From contig PJRA01000453.1 in NCBI GenBank assembly GCA_016987375.1, positions 44,314-108,313 on the forward strand: a stretch of DNA of 64,000 nt, in the 5' to 3' direction. The stretch is from Brachionus koreanus (lineage: Eukaryota; Rotifera; Eurotatoria; Ploima; Brachionidae). The number at the start of each line of letters is the position of its first letter. The stretch's first letter is position 1. This document shows positions 38,001 to 47,231 of the stretch, piece after piece. Position numbers and translations under genes: made by a program. The notes below the pieces were generated by a model, which did no database searches, had not been told where the DNA came from, and worked only from the letters and a program-made list of their open reading frames with translations.

Positions 38001-41000
38001 AAATTTTAAAAAGCAAACTTTTGCTATTGGGTACAATTAAATTAAAATCAACATTTATTTGATTAATTGAGAATTTTTTTTAAAAAGAGAAAAAACTTAA
38101 AATGAAAAAACTATTGAATTTTAAGCATCTATAAGAACAAAATTGAATTCCATATTCAAATAATATAAAGGTATTTTTAAAAATTATAAGGTGGCTAAAA
38201 ACTCAGTGTAAGATATTTTTTCAAAATTGTTTTTTAGTGAAAATAAAAGAAAAAAGAAAGAAACAGAGAGAGAGAGACAGAAAAAAAGCTATTTTTATTC
38301 AATATTGATATTAATTTTAAATTATCTTAAAAATATTTTAAAATTCGTTTTTTTTTTTTTGAACAAGTTGTTTTTTAGCTAAATTAATTGTGCATACCTT
38401 TATTTTAGGTGAACAAAACAATGAACAAAAATAAAGTGTTTTTTATTGATAAATTCAACACTAGAGGTAATTTGGCTTGAGAAATAAAATAGCTCTAGTT
38501 TTTATCTTTTAAATTTTATTTACTAAACTCGATTTTCGAGCCATGTAACCAATACTTTGCTTTTTAATCAAAGCCAAGAGTCTCTCACAATTATTTTTGA
38601 ATTGAACAAATTAATCATAAATATTTTTGAAGTAAAATTTTACTTTACAATAAAAAGCCTAGTTATCTAGAAAATAATCATAAACTATTTTTTTTTCTAT
38701 AGCTGCAACACTAAAAAGTCTCGATTGCTTTTAGAATGCATTCTTATCTTGACTTGATATAGTTAATCGATTTAAATTTGATCAAGCCGTTATGTGGGCT
38801 TACTATGAGCCAATCGATAGATCAATGCAAACTTATGATCTTCAATAAATCAGCTCTTATCAAAAATTTTTTTTTAACCATTTTTATTTTTCTCTCTCAA
38901 CTAGTCTAATGTTTAGTCTATTTGCAACTAATTTATGTCAAGATCATACCTTTCAATCCTGATTTTTTAATCTAATTTTTTTAAAAATAAAAAATTTAGT
39001 TCAAAGTCTGAAAATTGAAAAAATCAAAACTGGTCTGTTTGCTTTCATTGTTCTGTTTGATTACTCTAAAACAAATAAAAATAGCCAAGCCTTTTGATAA
39101 ATTAAGCCTGAATTATTGCAACAACAACAAAAAAATTACCAAATTGATTTAGCTTAAAATTTTTTCTATTGAACGTTTCTAGCAACAAGAACAACAACAA
39201 AAATTTAACTTGTTTTAAATTTATCTCTTTTTTTTTTTTAAAATGATTAATAATAATTTTAATCTAAATAAAATTTTAATCAACACCAAAGCAAACAATA
39301 TTCAATAAATTTCAATTAGAATAATTCATAGTTATCGATTATATCTAAATATATGACTATAAATTGTATAATCTAATCTAAAGTTGAAGCCTAAGAGAAA
39401 TGAATACATTTTTGGGTAATTATTCGAGATTTTCTCTTCGTTCTTTAATAAATTAATGCTATCGATGATTGATATTTTAGACTTAGCCTTGTAGCAGTTC
39501 CTAAATAAGCTGAATTTATTGAACATTGATTAATGGCAAAATAGGAAGAAACAAGACCAATACATTGATACAATTTATCCTTGCCTTAGGCTTTTCTTCA
39601 TTTTTGCTCGACTCACATTGATTAATAACAAAAATATGAACTAGTCAAAACTTGAAAATAGCTACTTGGGTTAAGTATTATCTAATCTTATATGGTTGTG
39701 TGATATAATTCAAATAGTTGACATAATAAAGTTTGTATTTCAAATAGATATTGTCTAATCAGTAATTAGCTGGATATGGTATTTAAGGTAATATCCATCT
39801 CGATTATATTTTGATTGCCATTTTTGAGGTATTCGTGCAAATTTCGCAAATAGATAAGTAAATTGAATAGGAAAATGGATGAATAATACAAATCCTCAGC
39901 TTTAAACAAACAAAAATCTTAATGATTTTTTGCTTAATCTTCAATCAATTTATTGAAACTTGAGGAAGCCCTATGCACACAAAAGAAATTGTCATTTTTT
40001 CAAAGCAACCTAGGAAATAAGTGTGTTTTTTTTTTTTTTTTTTTTTTTTTGCGTTGATCTCAAATTATTTAATCTTACCCTCTTGCTCTCGTTTCAAAAA
40101 ATTCAATTCTTCTAATTTGAGAGTAACACACTAAAACTTAATAGAACTTAAAGGTATTACGACAATATAAGTTTTTTAATCTTTGTAATCTAGGTTTTGT
40201 TTAAATTATTGAAGATGATGAAATTTTCGTTTTTTCATTCTCTCTTTTTCCTAAAGAACTCTTTAAATTTTCTTTAATATTTGTCTACTTATTAATTTTT
40301 TATTAGCCAAGCTGCTGAAGTTTTCTCTTGTCTTCTACGAAACAATTCAAATGATAGCTATGTCCTAAAGCTTCTTACCTATGTATCAATTCAGTTGAGT
40401 TTTAAGTATTCGCTATTTAGTGAAAAATAAATTTTCTATTCATTTCTAAAATTCCAGATATAATTTTCTATAATTTGAAATTTACCTTTATATTCCACAA
40501 ATAATGAGCAATAAAGAAAAAAAAATTCAAATTTTTATTTAATGCCAATAATCTAAACCTAGTTTTTAGTGAGCATTTTTTTTTAATTTTATTGTCAACG
40601 AATATAGCTATTTGATTTTAGTCGAAAATCGTTTCGATTCGAATTATTATTTTTCTAAATAAAATTTATTAAATATAAAAGTGTTTTAAATATTTTTTTT
40701 TCTATTTGCTTTTTTTGCCTATTCAATACTTGAATTTTCTTTTAGTAAACTCAACGAATTAAAATAAAAAAAAACTTATGCCGATTCAATTGAACCAAGC
40801 AGTGAACCTGAAGTTTGGTGACCTAGTGCACAATTTAATCAGTCTTTAATTAAGTAAAAATATCTCATAAAATTTAGCTTAGTTGTGTTACTGATGATTG
40901 ATGAAGGCATCCATTAGCTTTTACTTGATTTATTGTCATAATATATGATCAACCAAATCGATTGTGTCTAACAACTCATTGAGCTTTCTTTAATTTGTAA

Positions 41001-41508
41001 TTATTATTTAGTTTTTTTATTTATTATTTTCTTAAAGTTAAATTCTTAATAAATCTTAATAAAAATTTTAAAATCAATTTTTAAATTTAGTAATTAGATA
41101 AACAACTCCTACGATCAAATATTGATTTGATATGTGCTTGTTTTCTTAATAGACCAATATTTATAAATTTTTAAGTTCGTCAAAAATAAACAGCATCAAT
41201 TTTTGAAATTTGAAGCCATATTTTTTTATTTAAAAAAAACTAAAAGGTGTTGTTTGTTAAACAGTTAAAAAATTCTTTCACAATCTATTAAAAGTTAAAA
41301 CAAAAAAATAATTTTTGCTTACACTTATTGATCTGCATTGGAAAATATGCCATTTCTGAACTTAATTCAACTTAAATTTGAAATTTAAGCATGAACATAC
41401 AAACTTGAAGCTTTGTTTTCTAAAAAAATTCTAATGAATAAATTTTTTTTTAATGCTAAAACTTCAACCTAAAAAAATTTAAAATAATTGAGATTTCGGG
41501 TAATTTAA

Positions 41509-41965
41509 ATGAGTCGATCAAATTTATATTCAAGAGTAATATTAAATCAAAATCATTTAAACCTATGCTAACTAGGTCTTCTAAATTAAGGTTCTAAATT
41601 TGTACAAAAATCTTTACATAACCAGAAATAGAGTATTTCAAGACGACATACCAATTCTTGAGAGTAAATTCAAATCATCTTTTTAATTTTGTTTTTTTTT
41701 TTTTTAAAAAAAATATCATTTAGACTCACTTAAAAGACTTAGAAACGAATTTAGAACAAAAAAAAATCTAACTGATGAAACCGAAATAAAACAGGTTTAT
41801 AAATCGATTAATTTTCAATAATAAAAAACTTTTTAATTGTGAATTTTTTTTATTTTAAAGCTCCTAAAACTTGGCAGAGAAGTTAAACAAGAACTTGAAG
41901 GCTTAGTTCAAACATTGCCCACGGATAAACAAAATGTCTACAGTAATAATCAATTTATTGAATAA
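41509..41965 (+). CDS. LYRM7: LYRM7-like LYR-motif protein (complex III assembly factor), four small exons
   Basis: Exons 41509-41535, 41591-41663, 41724-41794 and 41861-41965 join in phase (introns of 55, 60 and 66 nt, all GT-AG) and encode 91 residues; human LYRM7 has 104. The start is MSRSNLYSR, then VLNLYKNLYITRNRVFQ, which aligns with the LYR region VLQLFKTLHRTRQQVF of LYRM7. Next is LRNEFRTKKNLTDE, matching the INEEFKNN segment, then IKQLLKLGREVKQEL, matching IEELMKIGSDVELLL. Known role: mitochondrial matrix chaperone that hands the Rieske Fe-S protein to complex III. No exon is long enough to show as a conspicuous ORF, so the gene is easily missed. Another LYRM member is possible, but the spacing fits LYRM7 best. 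It lies 371 bp upstream of TAF7. Confidence 0.78.
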
Positions 41966-42336
41966 TTTTGTTAAAAAAGCATTTTTGCTCAATAATCAAA
42001 AAAAGTTTTTTTTATATAATCGAAATTTTTAAAGTTCATTTCCTCGGAAATAATGAAAAACAATTATTTTCAAAAAATAAATGTTTCAAATTAAAAAAAA
42101 ATTTTCGACAAAAATTTAACTATTTAGAAAGAATATTTCGCAATTAGGCAAAAATTAAATTGCAACATTTATAGAAAATATTTTAAGGAATAATTTTACA
42201 ACATTTAATTTTTTTATTTAAATTAATTTTATTATTTATAAGGAGTGAGAGTGAAGAAATACATGATTAAAGACAATCACATTAGCAAATAAATTAATTA
42301 AATAAAATATTTAAAAATAATTTTTTTTTTATTAAA

Positions 42337-43707
42337 ATGAACACCACTGTGAATAAAAACCCAAATTTTGTCGAGATAGAAAATCAGTTTATCCTTCGAA
42401 TGCCGACAGTTAAGTCGGAAAATGGTCTGTCAAAACCACATCCAGCGACGACAGCGCTTCGTCAAATTCTAGCTGAGGCCAAGACTCATGAAGACTCGAC
42501 TATTGATCCTTTAAAAGATCGACTTTGTATAGAGCTCAATCCTGATACTAGAAAAGGCCGCGTTAAATTTGACAATGAGGTGTTCGATGCTAGACTAGTC
42601 GATCTTCCTTGTATCATAGAATCTCTTAAAACAACAGATAAAAAAGTGTTTTACAAATCGTCTGATATTAGTCAAATGTTAGTTTGTAAAACAAAGGATG
42701 AAGCATTCAGTAATAGTGAAGAGGAAAAAGAAAAAGAGAAAACTCAAGCTGATTATCAGCTTAAAAAATACTTGTGGCCGCATGGTTTGGCTCCACCACT
42801 AAAAAATGTAAGACGTAAACGATTCAGAAAATGTGCAAAAAAAAAGTTTATCGACTATGCCGAAATAGAAAGAGAAGTTAAGCAATTGTTTAGGGCTGAT
42901 CGTGAGGCAGTTAAAATTGACTATGAAGTTTGTATGGTCGAAGCTGATCCTGATGATGAAAACGATGAGAGCAAAGTTATTGAGACCAGGGACTATGATT
43001 CTTTTGAAGAAAATGGCGACAAGGACAAATCAATGACTGAAGGATTCAAGTCAAAGAGAATGATTGAGGATACTAACATGTCCGACACAAACTATGACAC
43101 TTCATCTATGCCTGCTCATAAGATGAAGTTAGCGGACGATTCGTCCAACATAAATTTTGTAGAAGAGAGCAATGATGCAAGCAACATGGACGCTGCATCG
43201 AATCGAACTAATTTTAAGAATATATTTGTTAAAGAGGTATTGGGAGATTTAAGCAGTTCAGATGACAATGAGGATGATGACGATGACGATGAATTGGATG
43301 AAGAGGAAAATGAGAACAAAGAAAAGTCGACTACTAGTGGACTATTTGGTGTTGATGATGATTCCATTTCTAATTTCGACGATGCCAAAACTGAGCATAA
43401 TAACTATGGAGAGTCGGATGTGGATAAAAATAAAATGGATGATGAGCTAGATGAAACAGAACGTGGTGAAGCATCCTTAATGTCTCCGCCACAAAAAGAC
43501 CCCAAAAGCGAACTAGCTTCCAAGCTAAATTTTTTGACTGATGAGCTGAACAAAATTCAAGAGGAAAGAAAACGAAAGGAAATTGAAATACAGCCGATCA
43601 ACAATCCTGCTCTTAAAGCTTATTTGACTTCTAAGCTAAACAATTTGATCGAAGATGAAAACAAGAAACAATCCGAAATCGAAGAAATCAAAAGGCTGCT
43701 AGAATAA
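42337..43707 (+). CDS. TAF7: TAF7, TFIID subunit 7 (TAFII55)
   Basis: Single exon, 456 residues. The N-terminal TAFII55 domain is clear: EIENQFILRMP, KDRLCIELNPD, LVDLPCIIESLKTTDKK, FYKSSDISQMLV, then YLWPHGLAPPLKNVRRKRF and KKKFIDYAEIEREVKQL. The middle has the conserved FVKEVLGDLSSSD block followed by a long acidic region. The C-terminus is a coiled coil (LTDELNKIQEERKRKE and EIKRLLE at the end). Known role: TFIID component that binds TAF1 and restrains its acetyltransferase activity. It is longer than human TAF7 (349 aa), mainly through the acidic insert. Confidence 0.93.
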   Translation: MNTTVNKNPNFVEIENQFILRMPTVKSENGLSKPHPATTALRQILAEAKTHEDSTIDPLKDRLCIELNPDTRKGRVKFDNEVFDARLVDLPCIIESLKTTDKKVFYKSSDISQMLVCKTKDEAFSNSEEEKEKEKTQADYQLKKYLWPHGLAPPLKNVRRKRFRKCAKKKFIDYAEIEREVKQLFRADREAVKIDYEVCMVEADPDDENDESKVIETRDYDSFEENGDKDKSMTEGFKSKRMIEDTNMSDTNYDTSSMPAHKMKLADDSSNINFVEESNDASNMDAASNRTNFKNIFVKEVLGDLSSSDDNEDDDDDDELDEEENENKEKSTTSGLFGVDDDSISNFDDAKTEHNNYGESDVDKNKMDDELDETERGEASLMSPPQKDPKSELASKLNFLTDELNKIQEERKRKEIEIQPINNPALKAYLTSKLNNLIEDENKKQSEIEEIKRLLE

Positions 43708-44461
43708 AATAAAATAAAAAAATTAAAACAATGTATTTAAATTTTGTCATTATTATTATTTTTTGATTAATTTTTTTAGAAAAATTTATTAGAAATTAAT
43801 TAAAATACATTTTATTATTAAATTAAAGTTAATTAATCATAAAATTATAAACACCATCTTGTTTTAGGGTTTTTTACTTTGTATTTACTTTATATTGCCT
43901 ATCACATATTCAGAAATTTGAAATCATCAAATTTTAGCGAACCAAAAAATGTAGATTTAAGTCATCAAAGTTGTAGAAATTCATTCTTTTGAAATCTTAA
44001 TTCCAAGTTTAAGAGTAAATTTCTGATGAAAACTTAGCACAGTTCATAAATTTTTCGTAATTGCTTTTTAAAGCTGCAAAAATATGCTTAAGATTTTTTT
44101 TAGCCAACAAAAAAATATAAAAAAATATTAATATTAAAGATAACATTTTCTATACTGGGATAAATTTTAAAGATATTAATTTAGTGAGGTTTTTGCATCC
44201 ACAATCGATTTGTGCTATGTTAAATTGAAAAATTAAAAAGGATTCAAGTCACATAGTTGAAAATATTAAATAATATCACTTTAGATTTTAAATCATATGT
44301 GTTTTATAATTAGTTAAGCTTTGTATCATGTTAATTAAACAATTATTAAAATTAATTTCAAATGAATTCCACACAATGGTATAATTACAAAATTAAAAGA
44401 AAACAATCTTCATTCAATATTTCTTTGATGAATTGAAAACTTTTTGACAAACTGTTCTTTT
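43708..44461. other. Intergenic after TAF7
   Basis: AT-rich 3' flank of TAF7 with an AATAAAATAAAA-type signal right after the stop. Nothing else is identifiable until the reverse transcriptase relic at 44462. Confidence 0.5.
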
Positions 44462-44607
44462 AGAGTCAGCAACAATGGCGAAACTTCACCAAACAAATTT
44501 ATTAACTGTGGAATCCCTCAAGGATGCTCCTTATCTCCTTTTATTTTCATTTAGCGATTTAATGATATTGCTAACACTATTCGTCCTGATGTCAAAATAG
44601 CAATGTT
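44462..44607 (+). mobile_element. Reverse transcriptase relic of a non-LTR retrotransposon
   Basis: Reading from 44462 the frame gives NCGIPQGCSLSPFIF, then one stop, then RFNDIANTIRPDVKIAMF. This corresponds to the fingers/palm motif GIPQGSPLSPLLF...FINDL...ADD of LINE-type reverse transcriptases. Only about 48 codons remain, with a stop where the family has a conserved Tyr/Phe-Ile-Asn stretch, so it is dead. It ends within about 6 bp of the left border of the duplicated segment starting at 44613. Confidence 0.7.
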
Positions 44608-45148
44608 TAAAATAAGTAGGATCTAAATGAAAAAAAGTAGATCTAAATGTTTTCGTATAGTAAAAAAGAATTGTTTGAAAGTTTATGCAATAAAAAGCAA
44701 ATTTAGATAATTAAAATATGAATTTACCTTAAAACAATATCCAAATAAATTAGATTTTTACAACTAGATTTGCCTTCGGAAAATATTTAAATAACTAAAA
44801 CAATGCAGGTAATAACTTTTTATCTAAAATAGTTTTAAACCTGGTAGATATTTTAAAATTGGATTATTTATAATCTTACTAAACATTTCTAGATTTTGGA
44901 TTTATGTATAAAAATTTATCATGTCTTTTTTAAGAAATTTGAAACTTGGAAAAATTATAAATACGCATAAATTAAAAATAATTTGAGAAAAAACAAATGA
45001 TGCAAAAACATTTTTGGTTAAGTAAAAGGAATTCGAATCATCATAATTTTTTTTTTGGTTTAATAAAAAATATAAATTAACTAAAATTCATTTATTATAT
45101 AAAATTTTTTTAATGTAAAAACATAAAATACTAATTTGAAATATTAAC

Positions 45149-45328
45149 TTAATGCTTGCATTTACAGTTATCTAAAACATAAAAAAAAATTAGGTAAAAT
45201 ATTTAAACACGCATTTAAGTAAAATTACCACAGCATTTGATATCCTGACAACATTTGCAATCACAATTACTACATTGAGTTTCACAGTTTACACATTTGC
45301 AGGAACATTTATCACAACAGTTGCACAT
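45149..45328 (-). CDS. Metallothionein-like Cys-rich peptide (copy A, minus gene)
   Basis: Exon 1 45328-45229 and exon 2 45171-45149, phase 1, 57-nt intron; 40 residues. It begins MCNCCDKCSCKCVNCE and ends DNCKCKH, with nearly half the residues Cys in CxC, CC and CxxC spacing and no aromatic residue. That composition is diagnostic of metallothioneins, which bind zinc, copper and cadmium through thiolate clusters. A TATAAATA box on this strand lies at 45415-45408, about 80 bp upstream of the ATG. It is transcribed away from the plus-strand gene at 45727 from a shared control region. Confidence 0.8.
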
Positions 45329-45465
45329 CTTTTTTTTTTTTTAAATCCAAAAAGTTATCTAATTTTAATTATTGATTTGATAGATATTTTAAAAAAATTG
45401 AAGCTCTATTTATAGATGATTTCATTTATTTTTAATTTGGTGCTAAGCGCAAAATTTCTAGTAAC

Positions 45466-45619
45466 GAGTGCAAAATTATAAACACAAATAATTAGTATCG
45501 TGTGCAAAATAGAAAATTTCTTTACATACACAAACGATAAACACAAACCAGTTTTCCAAATCTTGATTAATTTGCACTCGAAACATCATTAAAAAAGAAC
45601 GAGTGCAAATTTTGCGCTC
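45466..45619. promoter_or_regulatory. Divergent metallothionein promoter with five metal-response-element cores (copy A)
   Basis: The MRE core TGCRCNC, the MTF-1 binding site of animal metallothionein genes, occurs five times within 154 bp. Plus strand: TGCACTC 45573-45579 and TGCGCTC 45613-45619. Minus strand: 45466-45472 (TGCACTC), 45500-45506 (TGCACAC) and 45601-45607 (TGCACTC). The cluster lies between the two divergent Cys-rich genes. Motif match is seen; MTF-1 binding is inferred. Confidence 0.7.
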
Positions 45620-45726
45620 AGCTCAAATTAGATGCCAAATAGCATAAATACAAGTTTAATTTACTTTTTTATAAATCATCATAAAAATAAACAAAATCAA
45701 TACTTTAAATTAAAAAATCGATTATA

Positions 45727-45897
45727 ATGCACTCCTGTAACTGTTGTGACAAATGCAAATGCAATTGCCAAAATTGTGATTGTTGTAAATGTACATGTTG
45801 CCAAGATTCAAAATGTTGTGGTAAGCCTATTTTGCTCAAATAAAATTTTTTCTATTATTTTATTCAAAATTTAGATAAATGCAAATGCAAGGTTTAA
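45727..45897 (+). CDS. Metallothionein-like Cys-rich peptide (copy A, plus gene)
   Basis: Exon 1 45727-45820 and exon 2 45875-45897, phase 1, 54-nt intron; 38 residues. It starts MHSCNCCDKCKCNCQNCD and ends CCDKCKCKV. The intron sits at the same place in the Cys pattern as in the minus-strand gene, so the two arose from one gene. It differs in the start (MHSC against MCNC) and in a tighter central Cys spacing. Divergent neighbour at 45328. ATAAATA near 45651 may be its TATA element. Confidence 0.8.
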
Positions 45898-46156
45898 GTA
45901 TTGAGAATCAATCAATGTACATTAGTCTAAATTTTTTGCTTATGTCTTTTTCACTGTTATCAAATAATAAAAATTAAAAACCTGAATATTTTTTTCTTTT
46001 TTTTTATGTTGCTCAAAAGTTGAAAACTTAGTCCCAAATTTAATCAAAATTAGAATGAAAGAATGTCTCGATTGAAAAAAATCACGCTAATAAAAACTCA
46101 AAATTCCTACTCGGTAAACTAGAAAAAAATTCGGAATATATTTAGAAAAAATAAAA

Positions 46157-46409
46157 ATGGAATCAACCGAAATTAAGAAAAAAAATAAAAAAATTCTACT
46201 TGTCAAAGTATTTTTGTTTAAAAAATAGTTATTTTATCAAAATTTAAAATTTTATTTTTAAATAAAAAGGCAGCTCAAAGCGATAAAAAAGTAAAATTTT
46301 TAATTACTATGATCTATGAATTATTTTTTAAAAGGAAAACGATTTTTCAAATTATCCTGCTCCACCAGATCAAGTTCAACTCCATCCAGATGATCTCCTT
46401 GAAGAAATC
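46157..46409 (+). pseudogene. DNAI1: Truncated duplicate of DNAI1 (exons 1-2 and start of exon 3)
   Basis: Equivalent to 51484-51736: exon 1 46157-46207, exon 2 46270-46290 and exon 3 from 46335. Coding identity ends at 46409 in the middle of exon 3 (after PDDLLEEI). The frame runs on for about 30 foreign codons to a TAA. No WD40 part follows, so it cannot make a dynein intermediate chain; at most it yields a short N-terminal fragment. It retains a full copy of the upstream sequence. Confidence 0.85.
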
Positions 46410-47231
46410 AGGCAGCTCAAAGCGATTCAGCAGAAGTTTATTTTAAGTTGTTCTTATTGTTTTTTTTATCTGTTTCTGTTTTTAATAGTCATAGAAACCT
46501 AATTATTTTTACAGTCAGTTTTACTTTCTGTCGCCTTAACTAATTTAACTTGTTACCTTGTTTTTTTGTTTAATCTGTCATTACTAAAATAACTAATTTG
46601 CTAATAAATTAGATTATTTGTCCATCAAAAAGTTTTTTTGTCTATCAGATCATATTTTATCAGTCGGTTAGTATATTTGTCATCTAATGTAGTTTTTTGT
46701 CTGAATATTTAGTCTTTATGTCAGTAAAATATAGTTTATTTTGTCAGTTTATTAAATGATAACCTTTTTTTTTATAATTATTTTGTTCTTTTTGTATTCA
46801 AAATTCACAACACTTATTTTAAATTAAAAAAACAAAATAACTTATTTTCATTTTCTATTAAAATAAATGTAGATTAAAAAAAAAATTAAAAATATTGATG
46901 TGGTTATTTGCTGCTATATTAACGTGATACTAAATTTTAAATTAATGCCGTTTCATTAAGTTAACTTTTATGTTTCAGAAATGAGAAACTAATTAAATAT
47001 TAATTTTTTAATAATTTATGTTCAATTAAATATATTATTTCACAAACATCCAAATTTTTTTAACTTTTCAAACAAATTTTGGGAATATTCCCAAAAAGAT
47101 TTTAGATCATCAAATTCTTTACTCACTATAAAAAGCCAAAATTTACTTTATCTCTTCAATTTGACAACTTTTAAATTTAAAATATTTAATTTTTTAATAG
47201 AATTTTAAATAAATTTTGATAATTTTCCATA
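46410..47231. other. Spacer between truncated DNAI1 copy and the 898-codon gene
   Basis: Begins with the 17-bp duplicated tag. 46500-46760 is T-rich with an irregular, repeated ttttgtc/cagt pattern (at least six ttgtc occurrences). Upstream of the next ATG a tttttaatag acceptor-like site (47191-47200) suggests a 5'-UTR intron or leader splice site. No gene seen. Confidence 0.45.

Larger units (their letters stand above)
30036..41508. other. 11.5-kb gene desert upstream of CUX
   Basis: No supported protein gene. Islands of higher complexity stand out from A/T runs: about 30830-30950, 31430-31530 (hairpin, listed separately), 31640-31890, 32335-32420, 33690-33920, 34500-34600, 35420-35660, 38730-38850 and 40780-40830. 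One of them (35422-35658, minus) is open for about 79 codons. It lies between the divergent 5' ends of CUX and LYRM7, and a size unusual for this compact genome suggests distal control sequence of the developmental regulator; that is inference. Confidence 0.5.
44613..46409. repeat. Direct duplication, copy A (metallothionein pair plus DNAI1 5' end)
   Basis: 44880-46409 and 50207-51736 correspond at a constant offset of 5,327 bp. There is no length difference and no mismatch that I could find by eye over about 1,530 bp. To the left the copies continue to 44613 and 50093 but with several substitutions. Copy B also lacks about 150 bp present in A between two ttac repeats (A about 44730-44879). 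At the right end copy A leaves DNAI1 exon 3 after gaagaaatc. It then runs into a 17-bp copy (46410-46426) of sequence also found at 46268-46284. Confidence 0.9.

Noticed and set aside
39332..39526. 64-codon minus ORF in the desert
   Set aside because: AT-driven composition, no domain, no splice partners.
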